Positions 34,511-43,502 of a stretch of 64,000 bases of DNA are shown in pieces (position 1 is the stretch's first letter; the number at the start of each line of letters is the position of its first letter). Source of the stretch: Dictyobacter alpinus (GTDB taxonomy: Bacteria; Chloroflexota; Ktedonobacteria; Ktedonobacterales; Ktedonobacteraceae); the NCBI RefSeq assembly GCF_003967575.1, contig NZ_BIFT01000002.1:1550001-1614000 (forward strand), given 5' to 3'. The notes below the pieces were generated by a model that did no database searches, was not told where the DNA came from, and was given only the letters and a program-made list of their open reading frames with translations. A program made the position numbers and the translations under genes.

Positions 34511-35548
34511 TTAAGAGGGAAGCACAATTTGGGCTTTCACAGAAGTAGGTTTCATATGGGTTGCATACTCGAATGCGCTAATGCTCTCCTGAAAAGGAAA
34601 GGTATCAGTAATGAGTGGTTTTACATTCAATCTACCACTACCAAGTAAGGCCAGAGCACGTGGATAAACATGTGCATAACGGAAGACGGTTTCAATGCTG
34701 GCTTCCTTGGCCTGCGCCGCAACGATATCCAACGCCACCGGAGCACCAGGCATGCCAATAAAGACAACACGCCCAGCAGGACACAAAGGTTCGAAGACAC
34801 TGGCAACGGAGCGCGCATTACCGCTTGCCTCAAATACGATATCCGCACCCCAACCATCCGTCAGCTTATGAACAACCTCAACTAGATTTTGTTTGGCAAC
34901 GTTTACAGGTATAATCGGTCCCAGGGTCTGAGCTAATGCCAATTTTTCCTGCACGACATCGGTTATAACCACCTGACTACATCCACCTGCCAGCGCGGAC
35001 AGGGCTGTAACCATTCCAATAGGGCCCGCACCCATCACCACCGCCAGATCACCGGGATGAATTTTTGCCTTGTTGGCCGCATGCATACCTACAGCCAGCG
35101 GTTCAACCATCGCACCCTCAGCAAAACTCACGCTATCGGGCAACTTAAATGTAAAGGCGGCCGGATGCACCACGAATGGTGTTAAGCAGCCATGCACAGG
35201 AGGCGTCGCCCAGAAGCGTACAGCCGGGTCCAAATTATAGATACCCAGACGGCTAGCCTTACTATTGGGATCAGGAATACCTGGTTCCATACAAACACGA
35301 TCGCCAACATGAAGATTCGTCACCTCATCACCACACTCCACAATGGTTCCCGAGGCCTCATGACCCAACACCATCGGTGAGCGCACCACAAACGGGCCGA
35401 TCGCACCATGTTCGTAATAATGCACATCGCTACCACAAATGCCAACTGTATGGATAGCAATACGCACATCCTGGGGTCCTAATTGGGTAGGAAGCTCAAT
35501 GTCACGCAATGACAACTCATGAGCCTTCTCTAAAACAAGAGCAACCAT
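34511..35548 (-). CDS. Zinc-dependent polyol dehydrogenase (sorbitol/xylitol type)
   Basis: A 345-residue medium-chain dehydrogenase. GICGSDVHYYEHG and GHEASGTIV hold the catalytic zinc ligands (Cys, His, Glu). The structural-zinc loop is replaced by PGIPDPNSKASRLGIYNLDP, as in sorbitol and xylitol dehydrogenases. The coenzyme site is AVVMGAGPIGMVTALSA with D in VVITDVV, pointing to NAD. It should oxidise a polyol such as xylitol or sorbitol to the ketose. An FGGY xylulokinase-like gene lies 3.5 kb away, so a shared polyol pathway is possible. The start ATG follows GAGG by 6 nt. Confidence 0.85.
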   Translation of the reverse strand: MVALVLEKAHELSLRDIELPTQLGPQDVRIAIHTVGICGSDVHYYEHGAIGPFVVRSPMVLGHEASGTIVECGDEVTNLHVGDRVCMEPGIPDPNSKASRLGIYNLDPAVRFWATPPVHGCLTPFVVHPAAFTFKLPDSVSFAEGAMVEPLAVGMHAANKAKIHPGDLAVVMGAGPIGMVTALSALAGGCSQVVITDVVQEKLALAQTLGPIIPVNVAKQNLVEVVHKLTDGWGADIVFEASGNARSVASVFEPLCPAGRVVFIGMPGAPVALDIVAAQAKEASIETVFRYAHVYPRALALLGSGRLNVKPLITDTFPFQESISAFEYATHMKPTSVKAQIVLPS

Positions 35549-35975
35549 AATAAACCTCATCTCTCTAGCAGCAGATCAGATGCTGATCCTACCTATTCCA
35601 TCTGTTCAATCCACCTCAACATTCTTCTCAGCATCTCTGAATAATAGTATATGCATGACACAATTAGATACACTCAATTATAGCATTTAAACCAATTAAC
35701 CTTCTTTAGTGCTATCTTTTCAAGAAAAGAAGTATCCAACAGACTCATCTTTCACAGAGTCCGTTGGATACTTCTTTTTCGTTCGCGTTCCAATGTGGGT
35801 GCATCATCTATGTGTATATTTATTTGCGTTATACCATCCATACATAGACAGAGAGAGAAAAACGCAAACGGACATTGAGAATTTCTACCGCGTGCACTGA
35901 GGATAGAAATAGAATTTCTACTACTCAGGCTAAACCATATGCTACCAACGTACCAGGAAAATCCTGGCGCCCATA
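35549..35975. other. Intergenic region with one hairpin
   Basis: AT-rich region upstream of the dehydrogenase. It contains the hairpin at 35725-35778 and no supported gene. It separates the dehydrogenase start from the 3' end of the His-rich protein gene. Confidence 0.35.
35725..35778. terminator. Hairpin with A/T-tailed ends
   Basis: AAAAGAAGTATCCAACAGACTC (one base mismatched; given as arms 35725-35746) pairs with 35757-35778. It has the form of a bidirectional terminator but lies far from the 3' end of either neighbouring gene. Confidence 0.55.
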
Positions 35976-36404
35976 CTAGTGGTGACCGTGACCGTGATCG
36001 TGGTCATGATCGTGGTCATGTCCATATCCATGGCCATGGCCATAATTGGTCTGATATTCATAATATGGTGGATACCAACTATGGTGATACCAATCCCACC
36101 AGCCTGGAATATGATATTCATCACACCACACTTGTCCATATGGGCCACTCCACCAGCCTGGAGCATAGAGACCAGAACACCAGCCAGATGGATAAGGATA
36201 AACATAAGGTGGTTGAGGGTATGATCCTCCCACTAGAGGGGGTTGAGGATACGGCCCTCCAGGTTGAGCAGATTGGGTATGAGTAGGAGTTGTAGTTGCT
36301 GCAAGAACATGCCCGCTACCTAACAAACTTACGGAAATTGCAATAGTTGCGATGAATGCAACCAGTACATATTTCAGCATGCTCCACTTGCTACTTTTCT
36401 TCAT
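35976..36404 (-). CDS. Secreted Trp/Tyr/Pro-rich protein with His-rich metal-binding tail
   Basis: A 142-residue exported protein. A signal peptide (KKSSKWSMLKYVLVAFIATI, then cleavage after HVLAA near 36) is followed by a Pro/Gly/Tyr-rich segment with PYPQPP repeats, a Trp-rich segment (GWWSGPYG, GWWDWYHH), and a C-terminal tail alternating His with Asp or Gly (GHGHGYGHDHDHDHDHGHGH). The tail should bind divalent metal ions such as Ni, Zn or Cu. The rest resembles low-complexity surface or coat proteins. The start is the ATG 5 nt after AAGGAA. I do not recognise the family. Confidence 0.65.
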   Translation of the reverse strand: MKKSSKWSMLKYVLVAFIATIAISVSLLGSGHVLAATTTPTHTQSAQPGGPYPQPPLVGGSYPQPPYVYPYPSGWCSGLYAPGWWSGPYGQVWCDEYHIPGWWDWYHHSWYPPYYEYQTNYGHGHGYGHDHDHDHDHGHGHH

Positions 36405-36600
36405 GAACATTCCTTTCGATCCTAAAATGGTTTTTTAAGGAAACGTGGAATACCACATTATATTTCCCTCTCTACACTCATTATAATATTCGAAAGAAAT
36501 AGACAATATTACATATATTTTGTGTGATATATGTATATGCTTCTCAAGACCCTAAGATTGGCAGGTGCCTCCCATGCCGATAGCAGAGCATTGTCAAACT
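36405..36600. other. Upstream region of the His-rich protein gene
   Basis: AT-rich region with the presumed minus-strand promoter. Nothing recognisable beyond that; the decayed element begins at its right edge. Confidence 0.3.
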
Positions 36601-36755
36601 TCGTTTGATAGTTTGTTCGCCTACTACGTGGGCGGGAGGGAGAGATGTCGGGGGCACAGCAGGGATGCGAAGGACTCGCCGCTCCTTGCATCCCCGTTGT
36701 GCTTACTGGCTTGAGGCAAGAAAATGGGTATGTGGAAAACTTGCACATGGCGCTA
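36600..36755. repeat. Decayed copy of MITE family 1
   Basis: The right end, TGGGTATGTGGAAAACTTGC followed by ACATGGCGCTA (36724-36754), matches the reversed left end of the element at 26457. Inside lies an imperfect long inverted repeat (about 36655-36705, around GGGATGC...GCATCCC) and a degenerate CG hairpin near 36620. The opposite terminal repeat cannot be found, so the copy is truncated. Confidence 0.6.
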
Positions 36756-36799
36756 ACTAATTTTAAGAGAGCATTACTGGTGAAAACTTCTGTTATGCT

Positions 36800-37867
36800 T
36801 CATGCATCCAGCGCATCACCTAAACGCATCAGGCGCTCACGGTACTCGATGCGTTGCAACCAGGCTGCTGGCCAGGCGGCAAAGCCAAGGTGCGCACCGG
36901 CGAAAGAGCCAGCCAGACAGGCAATGGAATCGGAATCACCAGAGCTGGTGGCCGCACGTTGAATAGCTGAAACAGGATCTTCTGGATACATCAAAAAGCA
37001 CAGTAAGCCAGTTGCCAGAGCTTCTTCAGCGATCCAACCGGCTCCGGTGGCCAAACAAGGATCGCTCTGACGATCCATCTGCTCAATAGCAACCCGTAGA
37101 CGTTCCAATACCTGCAAACACTCATCCCAGCCGCGCTCAATAAATGCCTCAGGAGATGCCGCCGCCGGACGCCGCCAGAGTGGTCCTAACCAATCCTGAT
37201 GATAGATGCTACGCTGGCTCTGCGCATAAGTGATCAAACGTTCAGGTAGACCTGTAGGATTACCCCCATCAACCAGATCAGCAATCGCATAAGCGGTCAG
37301 ATCAGCCGCTGCCAGAGCGGTAGGATGTCCATGGGTCAATGCGGCCTGAAACTGTGCAATGGCGGCCCTACTCTGAGCGGTCACGCCATCCTTACCAATC
37401 TTCAGCAATCCCACAGGAGCCACACGCATATTCGCGCCACAGCCTTTTGAATGGCTGATGGTCGCCTTATACCAGGGCAAGCCACAGGCAAGATAATCAC
37501 ACGCTTGAATACAGGTCATTCCTGGAGCGCGATTATTCTCAGGGCTCTCATTCCAGGCAATAAAAGCATCTCGTAGTGGATCTTCCAGGGTCTTCACGGT
37601 ATATGGACGTTGGGCAACCAGTAAAGCTTCACCTACAGCTAAAGCCATCTGTGTATCATCTGTTACCCGAACTGGAAAAGTTGTCGATAAATCATGTGGG
37701 CCCGCAGGGGGATAGCGACGCACAATTTCTTCCACGGAAAGGAACTCTGTGTCAGCGCCTAAAGCGTCTCCATAAGCCAATCCAAAGAGACATCCTGTGG
37801 CGCTTTGTATACGCTGGACTCTATCGATAGGGTTTTGCATATATGTACATACTCTCTGATTTGACAT
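36800..37867 (-). CDS. ADP-ribosylglycohydrolase family protein
   Basis: A 355-residue DraG/ARH-like hydrolase, which removes ADP-ribose from proteins or small molecules in the cytosol. Metal-binding motifs are present: GLAYGDALGADTEF near the N-terminus, VTDDTQMALAVGEAL (TDDT) and SGDSDSIACLAGSFAGAHLG near the C-terminus, where most relatives have GGDTDTIA. An internal GCGANMRVAPVG segment is also typical. The ATG used here has a poor ribosome binding site; a second ATG at 37840, nine codons in, follows GAGAG and may be the real start. No ADP-ribosyltransferase gene is adjacent. Confidence 0.85.
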   Translation of the reverse strand: MSNQRVCTYMQNPIDRVQRIQSATGCLFGLAYGDALGADTEFLSVEEIVRRYPPAGPHDLSTTFPVRVTDDTQMALAVGEALLVAQRPYTVKTLEDPLRDAFIAWNESPENNRAPGMTCIQACDYLACGLPWYKATISHSKGCGANMRVAPVGLLKIGKDGVTAQSRAAIAQFQAALTHGHPTALAAADLTAYAIADLVDGGNPTGLPERLITYAQSQRSIYHQDWLGPLWRRPAAASPEAFIERGWDECLQVLERLRVAIEQMDRQSDPCLATGAGWIAEEALATGLLCFLMYPEDPVSAIQRAATSSGDSDSIACLAGSFAGAHLGFAAWPAAWLQRIEYRERLMRLGDALDA

Positions 37868-38211
37868 AGCAAAGATGATAGAATGACTCTAATATAACAT
37901 AGGAAGATTCTCATTGTATAGAGGATGCAATAATATCCAGTGTTTTTAATGTATTGCTCGAAGGTTCCATTGCACGCCGGCGCCTGCGACGCTCGCTGTG
38001 GGTAGTGACCGCAAAACGCGGCTATAGGCATTATGTACATAATCGGATTGAATTTTATTCTCAACTGGTGTGATTGTATTCTCAGCGGAATCGTGTATAG
38101 TAAGGATGGAAGTTGTTCCAGACATAAAAAGGATCTGGAACAGCGCGTTTTTTTATACAATCCCTTTTAACAGTTCATACCAGTAGCGTACAAGTGTAAG
38201 AGGAGATTCGT
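37868..38211. other. Divergent upstream region with an attenuator-like hairpin
   Basis: Between the ADP-ribosylglycohydrolase and comB start codons. A degenerate palindromic remnant (GCCGGCGCC, about 37977) and direct repeats TATTCTCA (about 38060 and 38080) are visible, plus the hairpin at 38115-38154. Confidence 0.35.
38115..38154 (+). terminator. Terminator-like hairpin in the leader of comB
   Basis: GTTCCAGA (38115-38122) and TCTGGAAC (38134-38141) form a stem followed six bases later by seven T (38148-38154). It lies about 60 bp before the comB start, on the sense strand, so it may end an upstream transcript or act as an attenuator. Confidence 0.5.
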
Positions 38212-38976
38212 TTGCAGCTCAGAATTTACTTTAATCCTGCCGAACTTAACTTTGTTGAAACCTCCGCGGAAGATATCTATATTGTTATCGATGTTATGCG
38301 CGCCACCACGACAATGACGATCATGTTTGAACAAGGTGCCAGACATGTACTGGCTGCTCAAAGCCTTGAACAAGCGCTAGAAGCAGGTCAAAGAGTACCT
38401 GGCCGCATACTTTGTGGTGAATATCACACCAAAACTCCTGCTGGTTTCGATTTTGGCAACTCACCCGCTGAATTTGCCCGCATGGATCTTACGGATCAGG
38501 AACTAGTGCTGACAACAAGCAATGGCACGCGTGCCCTGTTTGCTTGTCCCGAAAAGAGTATTCGACTGGTCGGTTGCTTCTATAATGGAACTGCTGCTGC
38601 TTCCACTGCCTTGGCACTAGCACAAGAGAAACGCAGCAATATCGCGATTGTCTGTGCCGCTGAATATGGCTATTTTGCTCTGGAAGATGCGGCTTGCGCA
38701 GGCTATCTGGCTAAAGAGTTACTCAGCTTGAGCTCTGATCTCACGATCCACGATAGTATTCATAGTGCCATGACCATCTACGAAAATTATCCGCCCGCCG
38801 CTTTGCTGGAAAAAGCCCAATCATCCCTGGATTTACTGGCCCTGGGACAACAAAAGGATCTAGAATATTGTCTCAGTAAAAATAATAGCACCTGTGTCCC
38901 TGTTGTTACAGGCATTGAAGCCGAAACAGGACTTCTCCGGTTAGCATATCCAGTATCTGAATTGGTTAGTATTTAG
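38212..38976 (+). CDS. comB: 2-phosphosulfolactate phosphatase (ComB family)
   Basis: A 254-residue ComB-family phosphatase. The diagnostic blocks are VIDVMRATTTMTIMFEQGA, LCGEYHTKTPAGFDFGNSP and LVLTTSNGTRALFAC. In archaea ComB makes sulfolactate for coenzyme M; in bacteria without CoM it is linked to sulfolactate metabolism, so the physiological role here is open. It starts at TTG, 7 nt after AGAGGAG. No comA or comC gene is adjacent. Confidence 0.85.
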   Translation: MQLRIYFNPAELNFVETSAEDIYIVIDVMRATTTMTIMFEQGARHVLAAQSLEQALEAGQRVPGRILCGEYHTKTPAGFDFGNSPAEFARMDLTDQELVLTTSNGTRALFACPEKSIRLVGCFYNGTAAASTALALAQEKRSNIAIVCAAEYGYFALEDAACAGYLAKELLSLSSDLTIHDSIHSAMTIYENYPPAALLEKAQSSLDLLALGQQKDLEYCLSKNNSTCVPVVTGIEAETGLLRLAYPVSELVSI

Positions 38977-39017
38977 CGCACTAATGCAATTGCAGCGCTC
39001 AAGCATCCACTAAAGTT

Positions 39018-39072
39018 CCTACACAGAGCAGGAAAAGACTACAGCGATGTATAGTTGTGTAGGGTCTTTTTT
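39018..39072 (+). terminator. Intrinsic terminator after comB
   Basis: CCTACACA (39018-39025) pairs with TGTGTAGG (39056-39063), with an inner AGACTACA/TGTA region, followed by GTC and six T. Confidence 0.6.
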
Positions 39073-39097
39073 AGAACGTAGATCGGATGGAGAAGAT

Positions 39098-40582
39098 ATG
39101 AGCGCATTATTACTGGGTGTTGATATTGGTACTTCCAGTACAAAGGGTGTACTGGCACGGGACAATGGGGAGATTATCGCGACCAGCGAACGGCCTCACC
39201 TACTATCATTACCACGGCCAGGCTGGGCCGAGCACGATGCGGAGACTATATGGTGGCAAGATTTTACCGCGATCTGCCATGAGTTACTTCCACAAGCGGA
39301 TCAGGATGTTGCCGCCGTGTGTGTTAGCGGCATTGGTCCTTGCCTACAGGTCGCGGATGCCAATGGCAAACCTTTACGACCAGCCATCCTCTACGGTATT
39401 GATACACGGGCAACCCAGGAAATTGCTGAACTCAGTGAACGCTATGGTCCTGATACCATTCTGTCACGTGGTGGTTCCGCCCTCACGACTCAGGCCATCG
39501 GCCCTAAACTACTCTGGCTGCAACACTATGAACCAGAAATCTGGAAAAAGACGCGTTACATGCTGATGGCCAGTTCATTCATCGTCCTACGCCTGACTGG
39601 CGAATATATCCTTGATCATCACTCCGCCAGTCAATGTGATCCTCTCTATGATCTTCAACATAACAACTGGATTACAGCATGGGCACAAGAGATCGCGCCT
39701 GGCTTAGAACTACCACGCTTACTCTGGCCCGCTGAAATTGCCGGGAAAATCACTGCGGCTGCGGCTAAAAGCACTGGACTTCCCGAGGGCACACCGGTAG
39801 CTGCGGGTACAATAGATGCCTGGGCCGAAGCTGCCAGCGCAGGAGTGCGAGAACCTGGTGATCTGATGATTATGTATGGTACCACGATGTTTTTTGTTGA
39901 GGTACTGAAAGAACTACATCCAACTCCCAGGCTCTGGGGAACCGCAGGAATTTTCCCTGGCACACAGACGCTAGCGGCTGGCATGGCAACGTCAGGCGCG
40001 CTTACGGGCTGGTTTCGTAACATTGTTAATGACCTGCCTTATGAGCAATTGCTGACAGAGGCTGCAGCCGTTAAACCAGGATCTGATGGCCTGGTTATCC
40101 TGCCTTACTTCGCTGGTGAACGTACACCCATCTTTGATCCAAAGGCGCGTGGCCTCATCAGTGGGCTAACGCTGAGTCATGGAAGAGGCCATATTTATCG
40201 CGCCCTCCTGGAAGCGACCGCTTATGGAGTACGGCATATATTAGAAACGATGCACGAAGCTGGTAGCACGGAACAACGTATTGTGGCCGTGGGAGGGGGC
40301 ACTAGAGGAGGATTGTGGACCCAGATTGTTTCAGATATCACTGGTCGCAACCAAGAACTACCTGCACAAACCATCGGGGCAAGCTATGGAGATGCCTGGC
40401 TGGCTGCAATCGCTATTGGATTGGCTCATGAAAAACAACCCTGGACCAGGCAAGCTGCGCTTATCCAACCTGATCCGAAAACGCAACAGATTTACAATCA
40501 ACTTTACACTATTTATCGAGATCTTTATCCTGCCACCCTCAAGCAAACGCATCAGTTAGCCACATTACAAGAGCAAGCGTAA
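39098..40582 (+). CDS. FGGY-family carbohydrate kinase (xylulokinase-like)
   Basis: A 494-residue kinase of the FGGY family. The phosphate-1 loop is GVDIGTSSTKGVL, followed by the substrate-loop LPRPGWAEHDAETIWW. The C-terminal lobe carries GTIDAWAEAASAGV, the actin-like MIMYGTTMFF, and AVGGGTRGGLWTQIVSDITG. The GWAEHD and GGGTRG motifs are those of xylulokinases and related pentulose kinases, so D-xylulose is the likeliest substrate. The frame is open to 39047, but the ATG used follows GGAGAAG. A polyol dehydrogenase that could supply the ketose lies at 34.5 kb. Confidence 0.83.
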   Translation: MSALLLGVDIGTSSTKGVLARDNGEIIATSERPHLLSLPRPGWAEHDAETIWWQDFTAICHELLPQADQDVAAVCVSGIGPCLQVADANGKPLRPAILYGIDTRATQEIAELSERYGPDTILSRGGSALTTQAIGPKLLWLQHYEPEIWKKTRYMLMASSFIVLRLTGEYILDHHSASQCDPLYDLQHNNWITAWAQEIAPGLELPRLLWPAEIAGKITAAAAKSTGLPEGTPVAAGTIDAWAEAASAGVREPGDLMIMYGTTMFFVEVLKELHPTPRLWGTAGIFPGTQTLAAGMATSGALTGWFRNIVNDLPYEQLLTEAAAVKPGSDGLVILPYFAGERTPIFDPKARGLISGLTLSHGRGHIYRALLEATAYGVRHILETMHEAGSTEQRIVAVGGGTRGGLWTQIVSDITGRNQELPAQTIGASYGDAWLAAIAIGLAHEKQPWTRQAALIQPDPKTQQIYNQLYTIYRDLYPATLKQTHQLATLQEQA

Positions 40583-40628
40583 TGAACTGGCGCCATGGAC
40601 AATTTTTCCAGTATCAGTTCTATGTGCG

Positions 40629-40666
40629 GAGAGATTAAGAAGTGAGCACACGCTCCTTAATCTCTC
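40629..40666. terminator. Hairpin between convergent kinase and membrane protein genes
   Basis: GAGAGATTAAG (40629-40639) and CTTAATCTCTC (40656-40666) form a perfect 11-bp stem with an inner AGC...GCT pair. Confidence 0.65.
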
Positions 40667-40688
40667 TAGATAGTTGCTACACATAGCA

Positions 40689-41240
40689 TTAGCCCTCTGA
40701 ATGAACCTGTTTCAGTCTGTTGCGATAAAGGGTCACGCGATACCTGATCAAGGTTGGTAATCTTCTATTCCAGGAGGTACTTATATTAACCCGCTGACCA
40801 TTCACTAATAAAAACTGTGTTGTTTCATTTCTAAATTTAGTCCTGGACACAATTGTCTCAATATGCTCAATCTGGTCCCAGCGAATGCTCAGTTCTTGCC
40901 GCTTATTCAGAAAAATAAATCCGTGCTCGCACATATAAATACGCGCATGACGAAAAAGGCTGATCCTTTGAAGCAACATCCGGGTAAGAAGAACAAGCAA
41001 CACCACAGTCAGCGTGGCCACACTTAGTCCCAGGACAATAAATCCAGGAGAAGGCAGTATCACACCTTGATAGCAGAGCATAAGCATCAAGATCAAAGAC
41101 ACAAAAAGCAGAAGCCAGAACGCGCAGAAAGCCAGCAAAGAAAGCAGTTGCCAGCCATCAGCACCATACCTGCGACCTGGACTGCCCAATTGATAATGTT
41201 CTGCGAGCTGATATGCCTCTGCTGGTAGGTTACGCTCCAT
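40689..41240 (-). CDS. Membrane protein with PH-like C-terminal domain
   Basis: A 183-residue protein with two long hydrophobic helices (about 31-57 and 66-90). A C-terminal beta-rich domain follows (RIYMCEHGFIFLNKRQELSI, RWDQIEHIETI), of the kind found in bacterial PH-like membrane proteins. The N-terminal AEHYQLGSPGRRYG stretch is distinctive but I cannot name it. ATG behind GGAGAAC. Compare the bPH-type protein at 21678, which has the same arrangement but unrelated sequence. Confidence 0.6.
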   Translation of the reverse strand: MERNLPAEAYQLAEHYQLGSPGRRYGADGWQLLSLLAFCAFWLLLFVSLILMLMLCYQGVILPSPGFIVLGLSVATLTVVLLVLLTRMLLQRISLFRHARIYMCEHGFIFLNKRQELSIRWDQIEHIETIVSRTKFRNETTQFLLVNGQRVNISTSWNRRLPTLIRYRVTLYRNRLKQVHSEG

Positions 41241-41528
41241 AAAAACTTGTTCTCCATAGCTACCACAAATACTAAGAAACAGAATCGCCTCTGCTTATAT
41301 AAACGAACCAGAAGTCACTTTGACCAATCCCGACAAGGGTATTTCTTTGTTTAAGCAGCAAATCTTTCAACTGAGATGTGATATACTGCTGTAAATAAAA
41401 CACTATCTCACTAAGCAATAACAAAAGTCGAAGCTATTTACTTACTCAGATCGTCATTATTGGTGAGGCAGTAAAGCATCAAGGTTAAGGGATTACAGTT
41501 CCATTGCTAAGAAAGCGTCAGATCAACC
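41241..41528. other. Leader region of the homocysteine methyltransferase/MTHFR gene
   Basis: Divergent promoter region, about 290 bp. I looked for SAM, SAH, cobalamin and THF riboswitch cores and saw none. Confidence 0.35.
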
Positions 41529-43433
41529 ATGCAAACACACTATCCATTCTTAGAACGCCTGCGTAATGGTCCTCTACTATGCGATGGAGGAATGGGAACC
41601 GAGCTCTATGCCCGAGGAATTTCCTACGAGCGCTGCTTTGAGCAGTTAAATCTCACCAATCCAGAGCTCATCAAATCCATTCATCTAGATTATGTGGCTG
41701 CGGGAGCCCAGATCATTGAAACAAATACCTTTGGTGCGAATCGCTACCGGCTAGCTGAACATGGACTCGACAATCAAGTTGTTGAGATCAATCGGGCCGG
41801 AGCCAAGATCGCGCGCGAGGTCCGTGAGCTAAGCGAGCAACCAATCTTACTGGCTGGCAATATTGGTCCTCTGGGTAGTCCCCTGGCTCCAATAGGTACC
41901 ATTCAACCGGCCGATGCACGTGCTGCTTTTATAGAACAGACCGAAGCTCTGCTCCAATCAGGGGTCGATCTGATCATCATTGAAACCATGTCCGATCTGG
42001 CCGAGATGCGCGAAGCATTGATGGCGGTCCGCAGCATAACCGACCTACCAGTAGTGGCCTTGATGACCTTTGGTGAAGACGGCACCATTGTCAGTGGCGA
42101 AGACGCACAAGTCGTTGCCGAGACATTACGCGACCTCGGAGCGAACGTCTTTGGCGTCAACTGCGCCCTTGGTCCTGCTAGCATGTTTGATGTCGCCAAA
42201 CGTATGTGTAGCTATAATAGCGACGATTTCTTTGTGGCCGTCCAACCAAACGCCGGGCTCCCTAGACGCGTCGGGAATAGATTTATCTATGTTTCCACAC
42301 CCGAATATTTTGCCGAGTATACACGACGCTTTTTAAGTATTGGCATACGCATGATTGGTGGTTGCTGCGGTACAACACCCAGACATATCGCGGCGATGCA
42401 CGAGGTCATCACAGAATTAGCCCCAACCATCTCACCAGAAATGGAAAAGCCTTCCAGCGCTCCTACCCTGGAAGCTTTTCGTGAGCGCATACAAGAGAGT
42501 GCCGCTCAAAATGCTGAAAGTGAGCCAGCCCCCACACAGTTAGCTGCTTTGCTCCAGGAAAGAAAATTTGTCATCAGTATTGAGATGAGCCCTCCTAGAA
42601 GCGTAAAATTCACGCGCTTCTTACAGAACGCCACGCTTATCCGCGATAGTGGAGCCGATACCATCAACATCACCGATAATGCCATGGCCCGTGTACGGAT
42701 GAATAATGTGGCCGCGGCCCGCCTGATCCAACAAAACGTTGGCATCGAAACTATCGTACACTTTACACCACGCGACCGCAACCTGATGGCAGTCCAAAGT
42801 GATGTCATTGGAGCGCATGCCACTGAAATCCGCAACATCCTGGCCGTTACTGGCGACCCTCCCAGTCATGGAGACTTCCCTAATTCCACCGGCATCTGGG
42901 ATGTCGATAGCATTGGCTTGATCTCAATACTGAGTAACTTAAATAAAGGGCTCGATGGCAACCGGCGTAAACTGGCGGCCGCCAGCTCATTCTTTATCGG
43001 CTGCGCCGCCAATCCAGCCGCATCGGACCTGGACATAGAGATTGAGCGCTTGCATCAGAAAATCGAAGGCGGCGCACAATATATCATGACACAACCCGTC
43101 TTTGATGCGGGAACATTTCTCTATTATATCAACAAATACAAAGATCAGTATGGAGAAATTCCGATACCGATTCTCATCGGCTTGCAGCCGCTACATTCAT
43201 ATCAGCAAGCAGAGAAATTCCACAACGAAGTACCAGGTATTGTCATTCCTGAAGAGATTCGCCAACGCCTACAACAGGCAGGCGAAGGTGGTGGAGCAGT
43301 TGGTCTGGAAATCATCAAAGAACTGTTCGACAAACTGAAAGCTGAGGTCCAGGGAACATATATTATGCCCCTTGATCGCTTTGAACTGATTGAAGACTTG
43401 ATTCCCTATATTCGACAACGAACCGCACAATAA
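41529..43433 (+). CDS. yitJ: Bifunctional homocysteine S-methyltransferase / methylenetetrahydrofolate reductase (YitJ-type)
   Basis: A 634-residue fusion. Residues 1-300 are a homocysteine methyltransferase barrel with GGMGTELYARG, ETNTFGANRYRL and the zinc ligands in GVNCALGP and GGCCGTTP. Residues about 330-634 are a flavin-dependent methylenetetrahydrofolate reductase with SIEMSPPRS, NITDNAM, LAVTGDPPSHGDFP and QYIMTQPVFDA. The pair couples methyl-THF formation to methionine synthesis, as in Bacillus YitJ. It lacks the cobalamin domains of MetH. A single gene, closed by a hairpin at 43439-43474. The ribosome binding site before the ATG is weak. Confidence 0.9.
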   Translation: MQTHYPFLERLRNGPLLCDGGMGTELYARGISYERCFEQLNLTNPELIKSIHLDYVAAGAQIIETNTFGANRYRLAEHGLDNQVVEINRAGAKIAREVRELSEQPILLAGNIGPLGSPLAPIGTIQPADARAAFIEQTEALLQSGVDLIIIETMSDLAEMREALMAVRSITDLPVVALMTFGEDGTIVSGEDAQVVAETLRDLGANVFGVNCALGPASMFDVAKRMCSYNSDDFFVAVQPNAGLPRRVGNRFIYVSTPEYFAEYTRRFLSIGIRMIGGCCGTTPRHIAAMHEVITELAPTISPEMEKPSSAPTLEAFRERIQESAAQNAESEPAPTQLAALLQERKFVISIEMSPPRSVKFTRFLQNATLIRDSGADTINITDNAMARVRMNNVAAARLIQQNVGIETIVHFTPRDRNLMAVQSDVIGAHATEIRNILAVTGDPPSHGDFPNSTGIWDVDSIGLISILSNLNKGLDGNRRKLAAASSFFIGCAANPAASDLDIEIERLHQKIEGGAQYIMTQPVFDAGTFLYYINKYKDQYGEIPIPILIGLQPLHSYQQAEKFHNEVPGIVIPEEIRQRLQQAGEGGGAVGLEIIKELFDKLKAEVQGTYIMPLDRFELIEDLIPYIRQRTAQ

Positions 43434-43438
43434 AAAAT

Positions 43439-43474
43439 GAGAAGGTCAAAGCATCTACTACCTTTGACCTTCTC
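43439..43474. terminator. Bidirectional terminator
   Basis: GAGAAGGTCAAAG (43439-43451) and CTTTGACCTTCTC (43462-43474) form a perfect 13-bp stem between convergent genes, with a preceding A6 tract. Confidence 0.8.
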
Positions 43475-43502
43475 GTAAACGCAATTTAGGCTATACAAAA
43501 GA

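Noticed and set aside
41241..41528. Possible methionine-related riboswitch before the YitJ-type gene
   Set aside because: None of the conserved SAM, SAH, cobalamin or THF cores is visible and there is no terminator/antiterminator pair.
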